This document shows positions 61,649 to 64,000 of a stretch of 64,000 bases of DNA, in pieces. The position numbers were made by a program, and so were the translations under genes. Position 1 is the first letter of the stretch. Each line of letters starts with the position of its first letter. Origin of the DNA: an uncultured Spirochaetaceae bacterium (GTDB taxonomy: Bacteria; Spirochaetota; Spirochaetia; Treponematales; Treponemataceae); NCBI GenBank assembly GCA_902789325.1, contig CADANN010000010.1, positions 48,363 to 112,362 on the forward strand, read 5' to 3'. Under the pieces are notes generated by a model. That model did no database searches. It had not been told where the DNA came from and saw only the letters and a list, made by a program, of their open reading frames with translations.

Positions 61649-64000
61649 TTAAGACTCCTCAAGGGCACTAAGCTTTTCTTTAAATGATGTATACAATTTC
61701 AGAAGCTGATCTGTATGAGAGGCTATAAAAATCTTATCATCCCTGTCACACGCATCTTCAAGTTTGACTGAGAGTTCCAGGAGACTGTTTGCACCTATAA
61801 TAAATGCCGAATTCTTAATCATCTGGATTTTTGCTTTGTAAACTTCAAAATCCCCTTTGGTATAGGCATTTTCTATATTCTGAACATTTTCATCGATTGT
61901 ATCATAGAAAAGTTTTATTCCGCGGACGAAACCACTTACTCCTTTAGAGTTTTTAATTCCTTCTTCAAGAGAAATATCTTCTATATCTTTTACCCAGTCT
62001 AACTCAGCAGGAAATTCCGTAAGGTTTTCTGAGAAATATCCTTTTGGCGGTTGCTGCATCATTTGTTCAGGAAGATTTCTCATTATAATTCTTTCCAGAA
62101 GAAGACTATCTATTGGAGTAAATATGCAGCCTTTGTAGCCCAAGGCCTTATACTTATCTTCTCCAGTAAAGGTATTTTCTGTAATTATATAAACCGGAAG
62201 GTCTGGATTCTTTTCTCTGATATTATCAATAAACTCTTTTTCCTGATTCAAAATCAGTTTCTGATCTATAACTGCAATATTAAAGAAACTCTTGCGGAGT
62301 TTTTCAAGGCTGTCTTCGGCATTAGTTGCGGTTGTAACAAAAATCTTGGTATCCTTTAAGAGATTTTTTATTATCTGAAGATTAGTCTCATTTGCATCTG
62401 CAACAAGAATGTCGGCATCTGGAGCAATAAATTCTGGAATATAAGGCCCCTGAATAGTGCTTTCTTCATTCTGTGCATTAAAACTTCCAATTGGCGATGA
62501 ATCGATAATTTTTTGAGTCAGCGTAAAAATGAACTCAGAGCCCCGGCCATATACACTATGACAAACAAGTTCTCCACCCATCAGCTCTGCAAACTTCTTT
62601 GAAATTCTTAAACCAAGATTTTTATGCTGATTTTCGCTTGAAACAAAAAGCTGCTCCAGTTCATCAGCTTTAATTCCTGCTCCAGTATCTTTTACAGAAA
62701 AACAAAGATTGCATTCAGAATTAGTTCTAGAAACCATCGAAAACTTAAATTCTACCCTGCCCTTTTCTGTATATTCTATAGCGTTTGAAAGAATCTTAAA
62801 TAATATCTGCCTGATTTTTCCTAAATCGCCGTAAAGTTTTTTAGGAAGAAGCTCATCAATTACAACATCAAACCTTAAACCTTTATCTGTAATGAGACCG
62901 CGTTTAGGAAGAAGCTCATCAATTACAACATCAAACCTTAAACCTTTATCTGTAATGAGACCGCGCACTGGACCAATAACTGAATAAAGCATCTCTGGAA
63001 CCATATATTCACTTTGAACGAGTTCCTGTTTTCCAGTTTCTATTTTTGTCATTTCAAGAATATCTGTTACAAAAGTTAAGAGAGACTGGGAAGCGCCCCG
63101 TATGCCGAATGCGTAATTCATAATCGACATGAAATAGCCTTTAGGAACGTTTGTAAAATCCTCGCGCATAATCATTTCATTCATACCCATAATTGTATTG
63201 ATAGGAGTAAGAATTTCCTGAGACATATTTGAAAGGAAGCGGGATTTTGCCATATTTGCACGTTCAGCTTCTTCTTTTGCCTGGCTGATTTCTGAGTACT
63301 GTTGCCTTATTACAGTTGATTTCATAAAGCGCCATATAATAAGACCAATTATAATAATACCTATAGCAAGAACGAAGAATCGGAATACCCAAAGTTCGCC
63401 AAGCATAGGCTTTTTTACAATAGTAAATATTTTAGAGGAAAGGACATCAGTTTTATTATCATCAAGAATCTGAACATGCAGATTATAATTACCATAAGAC
63501 AATCTTGTATATTCCAGAGAAGTAAGGGCATTTCGCTTGGCTGTAATTCCGGCATCTCTATTACCTTCCAGGAATACACGAACGTAAGGATTTTCAAGAG
63601 AATAATCTAAAACTGAAACTGTAAGTTTTACACGGCCAAATGACCCATCTGCATTCGGAGATATTTTCTGATTTTCACAATAAATAGAATTAACTGCAAT
63701 TTTTATATTTGTTTTGGCATCAAAGAAATGATTCATATTAACATGAATAACACCTTCTCTGCCGGCTATATAAAGATTTCCATCTTCATCTATTGTACTA
63801 AAGGAATTACCTGTAATTGAATATGGAAGCCCATTTGCAATTGTGAAAACTCTATAATCCTTTACAAAATCATAAAAGAGATTATCAGAATCAATTGCAT
63901 AAATACCATAAGACGAAAGAATCCAGGCTTCATTTTTGCTGTTAAAGTAAATGTCGTAATTGTTATTATATGGAATACTTGAGATTGTCTTTATTGCACC
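61649..64000 (-). CDS. Hybrid sensor kinase of propeller/Y_Y_Y type with degenerate phosphorelay (partial)
   Basis: Open at the right edge, so the N-terminal propeller is partly missing. The last propeller blade (NGLPYSITGNSF ... GNLYIAGREGVIHV) is followed by a Y_Y_Y domain, one membrane helix (about 63385-63340), then HisKA, ATPase, receiver and HPt domains. The phosphoacceptor His is replaced in HisKA (NMSQEILTP, Gln codon 63218-63220) and in HPt (KIQMIKNSA, Gln codon 61823-61825). The ATPase keeps SNAIEYT and KDTGAGIKADE-type motifs. The receiver keeps the Asp in AVIDQKL but not the Lys. A perfect 63-bp duplication lies between HisKA and ATPase. An ATG at 63736 is internal; the frame continues upstream. 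Confidence 0.82.
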   Translation of the reverse strand, partial: GAIKTISSIPYNNNYDIYFNSKNEAWILSSYGIYAIDSDNLFYDFVKDYRVFTIANGLPYSITGNSFSTIDEDGNLYIAGREGVIHVNMNHFFDAKTNIKIAVNSIYCENQKISPNADGSFGRVKLTVSVLDYSLENPYVRVFLEGNRDAGITAKRNALTSLEYTRLSYGNYNLHVQILDDNKTDVLSSKIFTIVKKPMLGELWVFRFFVLAIGIIIIGLIIWRFMKSTVIRQQYSEISQAKEEAERANMAKSRFLSNMSQEILTPINTIMGMNEMIMREDFTNVPKGYFMSIMNYAFGIRGASQSLLTFVTDILEMTKIETGKQELVQSEYMVPEMLYSVIGPVRGLITDKGLRFDVVIDELLPKRGLITDKGLRFDVVIDELLPKKLYGDLGKIRQILFKILSNAIEYTEKGRVEFKFSMVSRTNSECNLCFSVKDTGAGIKADELEQLFVSSENQHKNLGLRISKKFAELMGGELVCHSVYGRGSEFIFTLTQKIIDSSPIGSFNAQNEESTIQGPYIPEFIAPDADILVADANETNLQIIKNLLKDTKIFVTTATNAEDSLEKLRKSFFNIAVIDQKLILNQEKEFIDNIREKNPDLPVYIITENTFTGEDKYKALGYKGCIFTPIDSLLLERIIMRNLPEQMMQQPPKGYFSENLTEFPAELDWVKDIEDISLEEGIKNSKGVSGFVRGIKLFYDTIDENVQNIENAYTKGDFEVYKAKIQMIKNSAFIIGANSLLELSVKLEDACDRDDKIFIASHTDQLLKLYTSFKEKLSALEES
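62840..62965. repeat. Perfect 63-bp tandem duplication in the hybrid kinase
   Basis: Bases 62840-62902 are repeated exactly at 62903-62965. The 21 residues (GLITDKGLRFDVV...) between the dimerisation helix and ATPase appear twice, and the frame is kept. Confidence 0.92.

Noticed and set aside
62840..62965. The 63-bp tandem repeat as a mobile element
   Set aside because: It has no inverted ends and no other copy in the window; simple duplication is enough.

Overview
The window looks like chromosomal DNA of a low-GC, anaerobic, carbohydrate-using spirochaete, most likely a host-associated Treponema. This is inferred from the gene set and protein style, not from any search: a FeoA-FeoB fusion, rubrerythrin, long-form SHMT, LacI-like sensor/GGDEF proteins, lipoproteins with relaxed lipoboxes, BspA-type leucine-rich repeats, a PE synthesis pathway and YtfQRT-type sugar transport. 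No rRNA, tRNA, CRISPR array, insertion sequence or phage gene was seen.

Layout. 1-3.9 kb: a GH32-like lipoprotein hydrolase (runs off the left edge) divergent from an outer-membrane barrel, a formylglycine-enzyme-fold lipoprotein and the remnant of an LplB-type permease; the promoters share operator-like sequence. 3.9-8.9 kb: argG with ARG-box-like sites, then a MoxR ATPase / VWA protein / unknown protein operon. 8.9-14.3 kb: a frameshifted chemotaxis receptor translationally coupled to a LacI-like sensor-GGDEF protein, then an aldo/keto reductase. 14.4-19.5 kb: a type II topoisomerase B subunit with an Ala/Lys/Thr tail, and a radical SAM / HExxH protein / M28 peptidase operon. 19.6-33.1 kb: glyA, phospholipid genes (flippase-like protein, pssA, psd), uridine phosphorylase, aconitase-family hydratase, an RNA-ligase-like protein, DUF72, feoAB, rubrerythrin, icd. 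33.2-41.9 kb: a complete sugar-sensing module, with a membrane-anchored YtfQ-like sensor, YesM-type kinase and AraC-type regulator, convergent with the ABC transporter it probably controls. 42-59 kb: purC, a PIN/Phd toxin-antitoxin pair, a glycosyltransferase with two large lipoproteins, murI, a pentapeptide protein, a beta-lactamase-fold hydrolase, an HExxH membrane protein, ilvN and a frameshifted thrA. 59-64 kb: a two-gene signalling operon in which both proteins have lost their catalytic residues.

Three patterns cut across the genes. First, several families of short palindromic repeats sit between genes and also in frame inside them (radical SAM, RNA-ligase-like, DUF72, FeoAB, MurI, and the C-terminus of the PIN toxin); where copies can be compared, their stems carry compensatory changes. 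Second, about ten genes have a TATAAT-like box only 6-10 bases before the ATG and no Shine-Dalgarno sequence, which predicts leaderless transcripts; six of them form three compact divergent pairs with 39-45 bp between start codons. Third, there are several gene-breaking lesions (chemotaxis receptor, thrA, permease remnant, perhaps the ytfR tail) and a perfect 63-bp in-frame duplication in the degenerate hybrid kinase.
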